DNA of 64,000 nt. Origin: an uncultured Granulosicoccaceae bacterium. Its GTDB lineage: Bacteria; Pseudomonadota; Gammaproteobacteria; Granulosicoccales; Granulosicoccaceae. This document shows positions 8,819 to 17,710 of this stretch, one piece after another (the stretch's first letter is position 1; each line of letters opens with the position of its first letter). The stretch lies in NCBI GenBank assembly GCA_938035125.1, contig CALHNS010000014.1, positions 62,001 through 126,000 of the forward strand. The letters run 5' to 3'. The notes below the pieces were generated by a model. The model was not told the DNA's origin. It made no database searches and saw only the letters and a program-made list of their open reading frames with translations. Position numbers and translations under genes: made by a program.

Positions 8819-9334
8819 TTAACTTCCAGAACACAATGGGCTAATGTCGGCCTCAACTTGCTCCACGCGCGTTAGTGTGGTGCTTACACGTTCAGATGTG
8901 TTTCCGTTGTTGTTTACATCGTTGTTATCTTCAAATTCAATCAGCATCGTATTTTCGTTTACCGATGAAATAATGCCGTTGTTGAATTCACTGAAATTTA
9001 AAAACACTTCGTTAGTGAGAGAGTCCACAGCTTCGCCATTGCCGAACGGTTCGCGATAGCACCGTGAGATTGCATCGGCTTCATCGGTTAAGTCGTACAG
9101 CACCACTTCGGCTTGGCCGGGGGTTGTGGGAGCACGAATAACCAGCAAGGCTTCATCAACCGCATGGGTAGACCATCCGCTTCGTAGCTGCCATACGCCA
9201 ACAAAAGGCTCCACTCGGCTAGCGCCCAGCGTGTTTTCGCCTCCAGAATTAATCGCATCGCCTGCCGCTCCACCGCCGCACCCTGTGCATAGTGCTACTG
9301 CGGAAATTAATGCTAAACGGGTTCTCCAGCTCAT
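8819..9334 (-). CDS. Hypothetical secreted protein, possible lipoprotein
   Basis: 171 aa with an N-terminal signal peptide ending in a Cys-Gly-Gly-Gly run (VALCTGCGGG). The residue at -3 of the putative lipid-modified cysteine is Cys, which is not a canonical lipobox, so lipidation is uncertain. The mature part includes FVGVWQLRSGW, which recalls small lipocalin-like proteins with a GxW motif, then an acidic asparagine-rich stretch. I do not recognise a named family. It is divergent from the gene at 9594 across ~260 bp. Confidence 0.6.
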   Translation of the reverse strand: MSWRTRLALISAVALCTGCGGGAAGDAINSGGENTLGASRVEPFVGVWQLRSGWSTHAVDEALLVIRAPTTPGQAEVVLYDLTDEADAISRCYREPFGNGEAVDSLTNEVFLNFSEFNNGIISSVNENTMLIEFEDNNDVNNNGNTSERVSTTLTRVEQVEADISPLCSGS

Positions 9335-9593
9335 GGGTTAATCCTGGTTGCGCTCGGTGTCAATTCTGCTTGTATATTGGGAATTAGCAACTGCCAGGCC
9401 AGCAAGGGTTTATTAGGGGCAAAACGATACTTGTTGCAATCTGATACAACAATTTACGCGTGATGGCCTCTTTCCTGCGTTATTTCGCGCATGATTGGCC
9501 TGAACGGGCTTAACGAGAGGTAACTTGTCGACTAAACTAAACCACTAGGCCGACAAACACTCACTTATTACGGCTACGGAGCACTTTATTATC

Positions 9594-10271
9594 ATGAAAT
9601 TACGATTTGCAGCGATTGCTTTAAGCGCGACATTAGTCGCCTGTGGTGGGGGATCAGGGGATACTGATTCTGACGTGGATGCCGATGGCGTGCCGCTCAT
9701 TGGTGGAGGCATAGACCCCACTGATTCTGATGTTGGAGAAACAATAGATTTCGAAGAAGACAATGTAATTGATCTTACCGATACCTTTGCCGATGGCTGT
9801 GAAGGCGGCTCAGGCACTGACATTGACTCATCAACCTCACGATGGGATGACAATTGCCGTTTGCAAGTAGGCGGTGAGCATCAAATCAGTAGCTACACAC
9901 AAGGTGTGCAGCGAATTGTATTCTGCCGAAATCCCGATTCTGATATCGCTAATATCGGTGCTTTTGCCGATGGTAACTTCGGTCCAATGACGCGCGAAGA
10001 AGTACGTAGATTTCAAACAGCAGAAGGCATCGGAGCTGATGGCATTGTTGGGCCTGAAACGTGGGGCGCTTTGCAAGATGTTCTAGAACTGTTAGGCGTT
10101 AATGAAGATGACGGCAGTGATGCTCATGGTGTTGCTTTACCAGGAAACTGTGCAAACGTAGTTCAGTTTTACCAGCAACGTTCTGGCACGCAGCTTACTG
10201 GCTGGACAATGGCTAGAACAATAGGCAGTAACGAGTCGGTACCTTTTTCAGTAGGTCCGCCAGTTCAATAA
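9594..10271 (+). CDS. Lipoprotein with a peptidoglycan-binding (PGB1) domain
   Basis: A 225-aa protein with a clear lipobox (LVAC then GGGSG). An acidic, Asp-rich spacer of about 60 residues comes next, and then a domain with GNFGPMTREEVRRFQTAEGI and DGIVGPETWGALQ, the hallmark of PG_binding_1 repeats. It is probably an outer-membrane lipoprotein that touches peptidoglycan; no catalytic domain is present. A strong terminator follows at 10354. Confidence 0.8.
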   Translation: MKLRFAAIALSATLVACGGGSGDTDSDVDADGVPLIGGGIDPTDSDVGETIDFEEDNVIDLTDTFADGCEGGSGTDIDSSTSRWDDNCRLQVGGEHQISSYTQGVQRIVFCRNPDSDIANIGAFADGNFGPMTREEVRRFQTAEGIGADGIVGPETWGALQDVLELLGVNEDDGSDAHGVALPGNCANVVQFYQQRSGTQLTGWTMARTIGSNESVPFSVGPPVQ

Positions 10272-10353
10272 GCCGGTGCAATAAGCCAGTGCAATAGGTA
10301 AGTAGATTGAGGTGCTCAAGAATTAATAAATTCTTGGGACTCGTTGTAAAATA

Positions 10354-10388
10354 ACGGGCCAACTTGAATTCTTAAGTTGGCCCGTTTT
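10354..10388 (+). terminator. Rho-independent terminator (ACGGGCCAACTT hairpin)
   Basis: A perfect 12-bp stem, ACGGGCCAACTT / AAGTTGGCCCGT, with an 8-nt loop is followed by TTTT. It ends transcription from the PGB lipoprotein. The next gene begins within 14-38 bp, so that gene either has a promoter overlapping this hairpin or depends on readthrough. Confidence 0.88.
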
Positions 10389-10425
10389 CAATTCATGTAT
10401 TGTGATTTTGGGAGTGCTTGTTCAC

Positions 10426-11451
10426 GTGAGTTATACAGTTCCCATTGTAGGTGTAGCGGCTGTTGCCGTACTTGCTGGTGTTATTTTCACAACCACTCAA
10501 AATACTGATTCTACCCTTTCAACATCGCCTGAACAGCTAGATCCAGTGTCTGCAGACATTGATTCGCCTTCAGTAAACGCAAAGCCTACGAGCCAATCGC
10601 ATTCGCTAAGTACGGTTGCCGAAACAGTCATTGAAAATGATGTGGCAAAAGCAACAACGGTTGACGAAATAGAAAACGTTACACAAGAGGCGGTTGTCTC
10701 CACATCGGTTGTAGAAGCCATAGATTTTGCACAATCGATTGCCCGCGAGCGAGCCGACGATGCTACCTTGAATGAGCAGGCTAATATCTTACGTAATGAT
10801 CCTGCAAAATTAGCAGCGGTATTAGATGAATTTTCAGCAGAAACTGATGTTAAGCGCTTAGGCAGACTGCGACTGCTACTGGGTCAGCTGGAAGATTCTT
10901 CAATGGTGAGTGTGGCTGAATCTATGGTGTTTTCAGGTAACCCTGAATCATCAAGCGAAGCGCTTAGACTATTAAGAGATATTGGCCCTAATGTGCCCGC
11001 AGCTCAGGAAGTGGGTGTAACCATACTGTCTTCCACGCAAGATCCGCAGCTATTAGTAGGTGCAACCAATATTTTAACCAGTAGTGCAAATGTAGATAAC
11101 GCCACTAGAGAGCGAGTGGTTGGATCGTTGTCATCTCTTGTGCAGCACACTGATGCAACGGTTAGGCGAGCCAGTTTTTCAACGCTTGCACGTTGGTCGA
11201 AAGATCCGTCAGTGACTCCAATCCTTTTACAGGGCTTAACTGATGAAGACCCCAACGTAAGAAAAAGTACCGCCTACGGGTTAGTGGGCTATGAACACGT
11301 CGATTCATCGGTTATTACAGCGCTACTGAGCACCGCGGAGAATGCGAATGAATTGAGTCGAGCGCGCAGTGGGGCAATACTTGCGTTAGAGGGTATGCCG
11401 CTGAGCGAATCACAGCGCACCAGATTGCAAGCGGTTCAAGCACAATTTTAG
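10426..11451 (+). CDS. HEAT-repeat protein with one N-terminal membrane anchor
   Basis: An uncleaved or signal-anchor helix (IVGVAAVAVLAGVIF) is followed by a Ser/Thr-rich linker and then, from about residue 115, tandem alpha-helical HEAT-like repeats (for example ATVRRASFSTLARW and PNVRKSTAYGLVGY). Such repeats make protein-protein contacts; no enzyme motif is seen. Several alternative starts exist in frame (GTG 10402, GTG 10414, GTG 10426). I chose 10426 because a GGGAG lies upstream at suitable distance. The stop codon TAG forms part of the first unit of the heptamer repeat that follows. Confidence 0.7.
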   Translation: MSYTVPIVGVAAVAVLAGVIFTTTQNTDSTLSTSPEQLDPVSADIDSPSVNAKPTSQSHSLSTVAETVIENDVAKATTVDEIENVTQEAVVSTSVVEAIDFAQSIARERADDATLNEQANILRNDPAKLAAVLDEFSAETDVKRLGRLRLLLGQLEDSSMVSVAESMVFSGNPESSSEALRLLRDIGPNVPAAQEVGVTILSSTQDPQLLVGATNILTSSANVDNATRERVVGSLSSLVQHTDATVRRASFSTLARWSKDPSVTPILLQGLTDEDPNVRKSTAYGLVGYEHVDSSVITALLSTAENANELSRARSGAILALEGMPLSESQRTRLQAVQAQF

Positions 11452-11576
11452 CGAATAGCGAATAGCGAATAGCGAATAGCGAATAGCGAATAGCGAATAG
11501 CGAATAATAAGTAATAAGTAATAAGTAATAAGTAATAAGTAATAAGTAGTAAGTAGTAAGTAGTAAGTAGTAAGTA
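11451..11576. repeat. Three abutting heptanucleotide tandem arrays: (GCGAATA)8 (ATAAGTA)6 (GTAAGTA)4
   Basis: Eighteen contiguous 7-bp units without interruption: eight GCGAATA (11451-11506), six ATAAGTA (11507-11548) and four GTAAGTA (11549-11576). The period stays at 7 when the unit changes, and the last two units differ by one base. The array starts at the stop codon of the HEAT gene and ends ~40 bp before the serine-hydrolase gene. A second heptamer array occurs at 50953. Likely a slippage-prone minisatellite; whether it is transcribed or bound is not visible. Confidence 0.95.
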
Positions 11577-11618
11577 GTTGGTTCATGATGTTAGTCGTAA
11601 ACAGAGCACACCCAGTTA

Positions 11619-12815
11619 ATGATAAAACTTAACCCGCAACGAGCAAGCCGAGTAAAACAGGCGGCGGATCGTTTGATTAACAGCGAACAATTTTGTGGCA
11701 TTGCTTGGCAATTTGCACAGAACAGCGATGTGCTTCTAGAAGGTGAGTCGGGGTGGTTGGATGAGCCTAATGGCAAGCCATTGCCAGAAGATGCTTTGTA
11801 TCGCATTTACTCTATGACAAAACCCATTGTGTCGGTGCTTGCGCTGCAGTTGATGGAAGAAGGCATTGTTCGCTTAACTGATCCTGTGGCGTTATATCTA
11901 CCTGAGTTTTCAGACGCTAAAGTGTTGCGTGCTGACGGTAGTGAGCAAGCGGCTAAAACGATGATGAACATTGAGCACCTGTTAACGCACAGAGCGGGAT
12001 TGTCATATGATTTTCTTCCTCGCTGTGATGTGGCCAGACGTTATCAAACAGCGCAATTAGTTGAACGAGGAAGTCGTACATTAGAAGAATTTGTAACAAC
12101 GGTTGCCAGTTTTCCGCTAGCGTTTGAGCCTGGCACTCAGTGGCGATACAGTGTTTCGAATGATGTGTTAGCGCGGGTGCTAGAGGTGGCAACAGGTAAA
12201 GCATTGCCTGCACTATTAAATGAATTTTTGTTCAACCCTTGCGAAATGCACGACACAGCTTTTTATGTTCCGGAAGAAAAACAAAATCGTTTGGCATCAC
12301 TTTATGGCACTCGGCAATTAGGGCAAATACCCGATCTAGGGTCACTTCCTCAGCCATTAACGCCACTTGATGCCTCGGAAAGTCACCCATTGAACGAACC
12401 TGATGTGTTTGTTCGTGGCGGTCATGGCTTGTATTCAACCACGGTTGATTACCAGCGCTTTCTCTCGGTGTTGCTTAATGGCAAAACCGCATCCGGTGAT
12501 CGCTTGTTATCAAAACTAACCATGGACATGATGTGGCAAGATCGTATTCCTGCCAGCCAACAGCCTTTGGCGATTGGTGATGGCCCAATGCCAGGGTATG
12601 GATGGAATCTAGCCGGTCGCGTAATGACCCACCCGGGAGAGGCGATGAGTTTAACTCTGCCCGGAGAAGGGGGTTGGGGCGGTGCCGCTGCCACCTACTT
12701 CTTTGTGCACCCAGAAACAGGCTTAAATGGTGTGGTTATGACGCAATATTTAGGTTCTATGGTGCCTGTGGGTGATGATTTACGGGTTGCGTTTCTTCAG
12801 GCGTTGGATTTTTAA
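11619..12815 (+). CDS. Serine hydrolase of the class C beta-lactamase / family VIII esterase type
   Basis: 398 aa, cytoplasmic (no signal peptide). The nucleophile motif SxxK is SMTK at residues 65-68 and the second catalytic motif is Tyr177 in WRYSVSND; GGHGLYST lies later. This is the beta-lactamase fold as found in EstB-like esterases; the lack of a signal peptide argues against a resistance beta-lactamase. Substrate unknown. The gene is preceded by the heptamer array, and no clear promoter is visible in the 40 bp between them. Confidence 0.87.
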   Translation: MIKLNPQRASRVKQAADRLINSEQFCGIAWQFAQNSDVLLEGESGWLDEPNGKPLPEDALYRIYSMTKPIVSVLALQLMEEGIVRLTDPVALYLPEFSDAKVLRADGSEQAAKTMMNIEHLLTHRAGLSYDFLPRCDVARRYQTAQLVERGSRTLEEFVTTVASFPLAFEPGTQWRYSVSNDVLARVLEVATGKALPALLNEFLFNPCEMHDTAFYVPEEKQNRLASLYGTRQLGQIPDLGSLPQPLTPLDASESHPLNEPDVFVRGGHGLYSTTVDYQRFLSVLLNGKTASGDRLLSKLTMDMMWQDRIPASQQPLAIGDGPMPGYGWNLAGRVMTHPGEAMSLTLPGEGGWGGAAATYFFVHPETGLNGVVMTQYLGSMVPVGDDLRVAFLQALDF

Positions 12816-12838
12816 TTTAAGCTGCACCCACAAGTTAT

Positions 12839-13996
12839 TTACTTTGCTTTAGCCAGAATTTTAGCGCGTTGTTTTTCCAGTTTAGGGTCGGCACTCATTA
12901 GCTTGTCGGCCAATGCGGCACTTACCCGGTAGTGCTCGTCTTCTTTGGCTTTGTTGCGATTGGCATCAGCTTCTGGCCAACCTTGAATGTGTTTGCCCAC
13001 AAGATCTGCCATGAATTGCATATGTTCTGCATCATCGTTTAAGCACGGAATGTAGTTAAAAGATTCCCCGCCATTTTCCATAAAGTATTCTCGGTTCTCA
13101 CCTTCAATCTCTTCAATGGTTTCTAAGCAATCAGCAGCAAATGCAGGGCTGATCACATCGATTTTTGTAACGCCATCTTTAGGCAGACGTTTCATGGTTT
13201 CATCGCAATAAGGTTGTAACCATTCTTCTTTTCCCACACGAGATTGAAACACCACTTTTGTTTTGCTGGGGTCAATCGCCAGCTCTTCTGCTAATAATCG
13301 TGTGGTTTTGTGGCAAAGACAGTGGTAAGGATCGCCATTTAATAAATAGCGCTTTGGAATGCCGTGGTATGAGGTAACTAATAAGTCGTTCTTGCCGTTC
13401 TCGGCCCAATATTTTTTTACGCTATTGGCAAGAACTTTTATATAACCTGGCTCATCGCACCACTGATTAATGAAGCGCAGTTCGGGTAACCAACGGGTGC
13501 GCTGTAATCGATTGGCTACCTCATCAAACACAGAGGCGGTGGTTGTGCCGCTGTATTGCGGATACATAGGAATGATAAGAAGCCTGCGAACGTTGTGCTG
13601 TTCAAGTTCGGTTAGCGCATCATCCACCGAGGGCGTGCCGTAGCGCATACCAAGGCCAACCACCACGTCATCGCCATAGCGGGCACTGAGCTCTTTTTGT
13701 AGAGCCGCTTGCTGTTTTTTGGAAATGCTGAGTAAGGGGGATCCGTCTGTTTCCGACCAAACCTCTTTGTAAGCTTCTGCACTTTTAGCCGGGCGAACTC
13801 GTAAAATAATTCCGTGCAGGATGGTTTTCCATAGCCATCTTGGCAGCTCAATAATTCGAGGGTCGGACAGGAACTGGGCCAAATAACGTCTTACCTCGGG
13901 TGTTTCAGGGGCATCCGGTGTACCCAGATTGATCATAAGCACCCCCAATTTCTCTGGAGTGCCGTGATTAAATTGAGGTGTGCCGATGTATTTCAT
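12839..13996 (-). CDS. hemH: Ferrochelatase
   Basis: Inserts ferrous iron into protoporphyrin IX, the last step of haem synthesis. Family motifs are present: LGVLMINLGTPDAP at the N-terminus, the catalytic His in TSYHGIP, and the acidic LETIEEIEGE cluster near the metal-entry site. At 385 aa it is longer than most bacterial HemH proteins because of a lysine-rich C-terminal tail of about 50 residues. Cysteines are present (CHC, CLC), but I cannot say whether an Fe-S cluster forms. It is convergent with the serine hydrolase (23 bp). A HemJ homologue is encoded at 45302. Confidence 0.95.
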   Translation of the reverse strand: MKYIGTPQFNHGTPEKLGVLMINLGTPDAPETPEVRRYLAQFLSDPRIIELPRWLWKTILHGIILRVRPAKSAEAYKEVWSETDGSPLLSISKKQQAALQKELSARYGDDVVVGLGMRYGTPSVDDALTELEQHNVRRLLIIPMYPQYSGTTTASVFDEVANRLQRTRWLPELRFINQWCDEPGYIKVLANSVKKYWAENGKNDLLVTSYHGIPKRYLLNGDPYHCLCHKTTRLLAEELAIDPSKTKVVFQSRVGKEEWLQPYCDETMKRLPKDGVTKIDVISPAFAADCLETIEEIEGENREYFMENGGESFNYIPCLNDDAEHMQFMADLVGKHIQGWPEADANRNKAKEDEHYRVSAALADKLMSADPKLEKQRAKILAKAK

Positions 13997-14199
13997 GCTT
14001 TTGGGGCTTTTTGATAGATTTTTCTAGTGTGGATGTTTACGAGCGTCAGCACTAACTGGAGCTGCATTCACCTGTGACTGGCTTGACTGGCAACGCAATG
14101 CGCCATGACGTACCATTGTTCCAATTGGGCCAGTATAGGTTAGGCCACTCTTTACATGTTCAACCGCCTTAATAAATGGCTGAGTTGAGGGTTCTCCCC

Positions 14200-15807
14200 A
14201 TGTCGTTAATTATCGCTGTTCCAAAAGAACAGGCAGAGCAAGAAGAGCGGGTGGCGCTCGACCCCGCCACGGTTAAACGATTGAATGAACGCCACGGAGT
14301 GTCGGTTCAAATTCAATCGGGTTGCGGTCGAGGCGCTGGGTTTTACGATCTCGACTATAGCAACGTGCAAGTGTTCGACAGTTTCGAACAAACGCTTGCG
14401 GGTGCAGACATTATTGTCAAAGTTAACCCTCCCACTGTTGAGGAGGTGCGCATGATGCCTAAAGGCGCCATGCTCGTTACTCAAATTCCTGCCTTTCAGA
14501 ACGAGGCTGCGGTAAAAGAATTATTGCAGCGCGGCATCACCACCATCGCGATGAATCTATTGCCGCGAATCACACGCGCCCAACCCATGGATGTGTTGTC
14601 CTCCCAAGCCACCGTGGCAGGGTACAAAGCGGCACTGATCGCCGCCGAGCTCTCGCCGCGAATGTTTCCGATGTTAAGTACTGCGGCAGGCACCATTCGC
14701 CCATCACGCGTCATTGTCATTGGTGCAGGCGTTGCGGGTTTGCAAGCTATTGCTACAGCCAAACGATTAGGTGCACAAGTAGAGGCTTACGATATTAGAA
14801 CCGCGGCGCGAGAACAAATTGAATCCTTAGGTGCACGCATGATCGATACGGGTGTCATCGCAGAAGGAACTGGGGGTTACGCTCGAGGTTTGAATCGAGA
14901 GGAACGCCAACAGCAACACGATGTGTTGGCAGAGCGTTTATCGCACGCACACGCTGTAATCTGTGCTGCTGCAATTCCAGGGCGTCAGGCGCCTTTAATT
15001 GTTACTAAAGACATGGTTGAGCGCATGTTGCCCGACACCATTTTAGTGGATATGGCTGCAGAAACCGGTGGCAACTGCGAACTTACCCGCCCCGGTGAAA
15101 CATACATGCACGGACATACCATCATTGTGGGTGCATCTCACCTGCCCAGTAGTGGAGCGGTGCACGCCAGTGAGCTGCACTCTCGCAATGTGTACAACAT
15201 GCTGAAGCTGCTTGTGGTGGATAAGAAACTGTACTTAGATTGGGATGATGAAGTGGTGAGTAACTGCATTCTGACCCATCAGGGCGGTCTTTATCACGAA
15301 CCCACAGCGGTCATGCTTGATCTTGATGTTGTAGCCAAAGACACAGGCGAAAGTAGTGCGCCCACACAAACAGGGATAAGCTCTGCGAAAGATGAATCTG
15401 CGGGCTGGATAGAAGAAGATACGGATGTAGCAGATCGCGCTGTGCAAGAGGTAGCGGTTGATTCCACAGCGCAATCTGTTAACGACGAGCCAAATGAGGA
15501 GGTGCCGATATCGGATGATTCATCAACTTCAGCTAAGCCATCCTCATCGGGTGAATCAATCGATACGAAAGCGGCGATGGCAGAAATTGCTACGGCAGAG
15601 ACGCCACTGCCGCATGATGATTTGCAAGTCATCAACGGAATCGGGCCAGGATTAGACAGTCGTTTGCAGGAGTATGGCGTGCGTCGTTATCAAGATCTGG
15701 CTGACATGGAGCATGATGCAGCGATTAAGCTGGGTACTTTGTTAGAGCTTGAGGAGCCTACAGCTGTACTGCAATGGGTGCAGGATGCAAAAGGAATGGT
15801 GCAATGA
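14200..15807 (+). CDS. pntAA: NAD(P) transhydrogenase subunit alpha part 1 with a C-terminal HhH extension
   Basis: Binds NAD(H) for the proton-coupled reduction of NADP+ by NADH. The first ~380 residues are standard (AlaDH/PNT fold; dinucleotide loop VIGAGVAGLQA; GYARGLNREE near the hydride-transfer site). Unusually, the protein continues for ~150 residues: an acidic Ser/Asp/Glu-rich linker and then a helix-hairpin-helix-like domain, LQVINGIGPGLDSRLQEYGV. The usual split subunit ends after the NAD domain. ATG 14200 is preferred over 14176 because a GAGGG site precedes it. It overlaps pntAB by 4 bp. Confidence 0.93.
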   Translation: MSLIIAVPKEQAEQEERVALDPATVKRLNERHGVSVQIQSGCGRGAGFYDLDYSNVQVFDSFEQTLAGADIIVKVNPPTVEEVRMMPKGAMLVTQIPAFQNEAAVKELLQRGITTIAMNLLPRITRAQPMDVLSSQATVAGYKAALIAAELSPRMFPMLSTAAGTIRPSRVIVIGAGVAGLQAIATAKRLGAQVEAYDIRTAAREQIESLGARMIDTGVIAEGTGGYARGLNREERQQQHDVLAERLSHAHAVICAAAIPGRQAPLIVTKDMVERMLPDTILVDMAAETGGNCELTRPGETYMHGHTIIVGASHLPSSGAVHASELHSRNVYNMLKLLVVDKKLYLDWDDEVVSNCILTHQGGLYHEPTAVMLDLDVVAKDTGESSAPTQTGISSAKDESAGWIEEDTDVADRAVQEVAVDSTAQSVNDEPNEEVPISDDSSTSAKPSSSGESIDTKAAMAEIATAETPLPHDDLQVINGIGPGLDSRLQEYGVRRYQDLADMEHDAAIKLGTLLELEEPTAVLQWVQDAKGMVQ

Positions 15808-16217
15808 ATAGCATGACAGGAACTGTGGCTTTGTACGTGTTCATGCTGGCAGCCATAGCAGGCTACATGTTAATCACACGTGTGCCCTCAATTCTCCATA
15901 CAGCTTTGATGTCAGGCTCGAACTTTGTTCATGGCATCGCCACCGTGGGGGCCATCATTGCGTTATTACACGCCGATGGCACCGTGCAAATCGTTATCGC
16001 TTTTATCAGCTTGGTATTGGCAACGGCCAATGCTGTGGGTGGCTATGTACTCACTGATCGCATATTAGAATTATTTGATGCCTCAGCGCGCCCAAGTAAT
16101 ACTGCAGCCAACGATATGGTGGAGACGTCGGTAAAAATGTTGGATGCCGACGATGATTTCATCAATGTGCCGGAGCAAAATATTCCTAGCAAAGGCGCAT
16201 CGGGAGATCAGTCATGA
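15804..16217 (+). CDS. pntAB: NAD(P) transhydrogenase subunit alpha part 2 (membrane)
   Basis: A 137-aa membrane subunit with about three to four hydrophobic helices. FVHGIATVGAIIALLHAD and VLATANAVGGYVLTDRILE match the proton-channel part of PntA in its split form. The ATG overlaps the pntAA stop in an ATGA and its own stop overlaps pntB likewise, so the three genes are translationally coupled. The ORF track start at 15774 lies inside pntAA and is rejected. Confidence 0.92.
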   Translation: MNSMTGTVALYVFMLAAIAGYMLITRVPSILHTALMSGSNFVHGIATVGAIIALLHADGTVQIVIAFISLVLATANAVGGYVLTDRILELFDASARPSNTAANDMVETSVKMLDADDDFINVPEQNIPSKGASGDQS

Positions 16218-17614
16218 TCGCCAACTCTGCTGGGCATTTACTGAGTATCGATATTGCCTACTTTATTGCAACGTGTTTGTTTGTGGTGGGCTTGCGTCGC
16301 ATGTCATCTCCTACAAAGGCGCGCAGCAGTATTTGGATTGCCGGTGTGGGTATGGCCATTGCCATAATCGCCACTTTAACCATCGCAGGTGATCCTGGCA
16401 GGCGAGTGCTCATTCCTATTGCCATGTTCTTAGGGGCAGGCTTTGCTTTTGTGCAGTCTCGACGAGTATCAATGACGGATGCACCCGCGTTAATTGCGTT
16501 ATACAACGGGTTGGGCGGAGGGGCCGCGGCGGGCATTGCATTCGTTGAGCTACTGCGAGCATCTGAACACAGTTCTTCGTTACGTTTTTTTGCTGTGGTG
16601 GGTGCGCTGGCAGGCAGCGTAGCGTTTGCAGGTTCACTTATGGCATGGCGAAAACTGCGCTCTGATATACGCCGCTCTATTCCATTCCCCAATCGGCAAG
16701 TGGTCTACCTCGCTATCATGACGTTACTGCTGTTGGTGGGTTTAATCTTGGCCTATTCAAACAGCGCGCACCCGGTATTGCTGTTGTTGTTTGTTTTGTT
16801 GGCGCTTTTCTTTGGCATCAGCATGACGTTGCCCATTGCGGCGGCCGACTTACCGGTTTTGATTTCGTTATACAACGCCTTAACTGGTCTTGCTGTTGGC
16901 TTTGAAGGGTTTGTATTAGGCAACCCAGCCATGATGGTGGCGGGCACCTTAGTATTTGCTGCAGGCACGTTATTAACGCAGCTTATGGCGCGTGCTGTTA
17001 ATCGGCGTTTAAGTGAAATTATGTACTCAGGCTTTGGTGTGGGTGATGATGATAAGCCAATGGTTGGAACGCGCGATGGTTTTGTCAATGAAGTTGAGGC
17101 GCATGATGCGGCAGCATCCATGGCGTTTGCTAATCGGGTAATCGTGGTGCCTGGCTATGGTATGGCTATTGCGCAAGCGCAGCATAAATTGCGAGAGCTT
17201 ACGCAGCTATTAGATGAGCGTGGTGTACAAACGGCTTTTGCAATTCATCCGGTTGCAGGCCGAATGCCTGGGCATATGAATGTTTTATTAGCCGATGCCG
17301 GTGTGCCTTATGAAAAGATTGCAGACCTAAGTGCGATCAATGAGGAATTCTCACACGCTGATGTTGCTTTGGTTATAGGGGCGAATGACACCGTCAACCC
17401 TTCCGCTCGAACCGATGAAAAAAGCCCGTTGTTTGGCATGCCCGTTTTGAATGTTGACCAAGCAGGTAGCGTTATTGTTTTAAAGCGCGCTAAAGGCCGA
17501 GGTTATGCTAATGTGGCGAACCCCTTATTTGAAGAGCCTGGCACGCGAGTGTTACTAGGTGATGCTAAAGACTCTTTGCAAGAATTAATCACCAGTATAA
17601 AAGCGTTGGATTAA
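16214..17614 (+). CDS. pntB: NAD(P) transhydrogenase subunit beta
   Basis: 466 aa with about nine N-terminal membrane helices and a C-terminal NADP(H)-binding domain (VIVVPGYGMAIAQAQHKLRE, AIHPVAGRMPGHMNVLLA and VIGANDTVNP are PntB signatures). With PntAA and PntAB it forms the membrane complex that uses proton motive force to make NADPH. Length and motifs are intact. A terminator follows 8 bp after the stop. Confidence 0.96.
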   Translation: MIANSAGHLLSIDIAYFIATCLFVVGLRRMSSPTKARSSIWIAGVGMAIAIIATLTIAGDPGRRVLIPIAMFLGAGFAFVQSRRVSMTDAPALIALYNGLGGGAAAGIAFVELLRASEHSSSLRFFAVVGALAGSVAFAGSLMAWRKLRSDIRRSIPFPNRQVVYLAIMTLLLLVGLILAYSNSAHPVLLLLFVLLALFFGISMTLPIAAADLPVLISLYNALTGLAVGFEGFVLGNPAMMVAGTLVFAAGTLLTQLMARAVNRRLSEIMYSGFGVGDDDKPMVGTRDGFVNEVEAHDAAASMAFANRVIVVPGYGMAIAQAQHKLRELTQLLDERGVQTAFAIHPVAGRMPGHMNVLLADAGVPYEKIADLSAINEEFSHADVALVIGANDTVNPSARTDEKSPLFGMPVLNVDQAGSVIVLKRAKGRGYANVANPLFEEPGTRVLLGDAKDSLQELITSIKALD

Positions 17615-17621
17615 ATTAAAA

Positions 17622-17652
17622 AAGCCCAAGTCACGCAGGGCGACTTGGGCTT
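17622..17652. terminator. Terminator after pntB (AAGCCCAAGTC hairpin)
   Basis: A perfect 11-bp stem, AAGCCCAAGTC / GACTTGGGCTT, with a 9-nt loop, preceded by a run of A, which makes it T-rich on the other strand. It can act for pntB and for the convergent BON gene. A second hairpin (GCTGGCTG / CAGCCAGC, 17662-17684) lies between it and the BON gene. Confidence 0.8.
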
Positions 17653-17710
17653 GGTACTACTGCTGGCTGGGAGAGGCAGCCAGCTCCGCGCTACATTCTC
17701 AATCAGACAA

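Noticed and set aside
11451-11576. The heptamer array as a CRISPR array
   Set aside because: Units are 7 bp and contiguous without spacers, and no cas gene is present.
11619-12815. Antibiotic-resistance beta-lactamase
   Set aside because: No signal peptide, and the SMTK / YSVS pattern matches family VIII esterases; resistance cannot be claimed.
12839-13996. HemH C-terminal tail as a frameshift artefact
   Set aside because: The tail is in the same frame, lysine-rich and ends in a normal stop; no sign of a merged gene.
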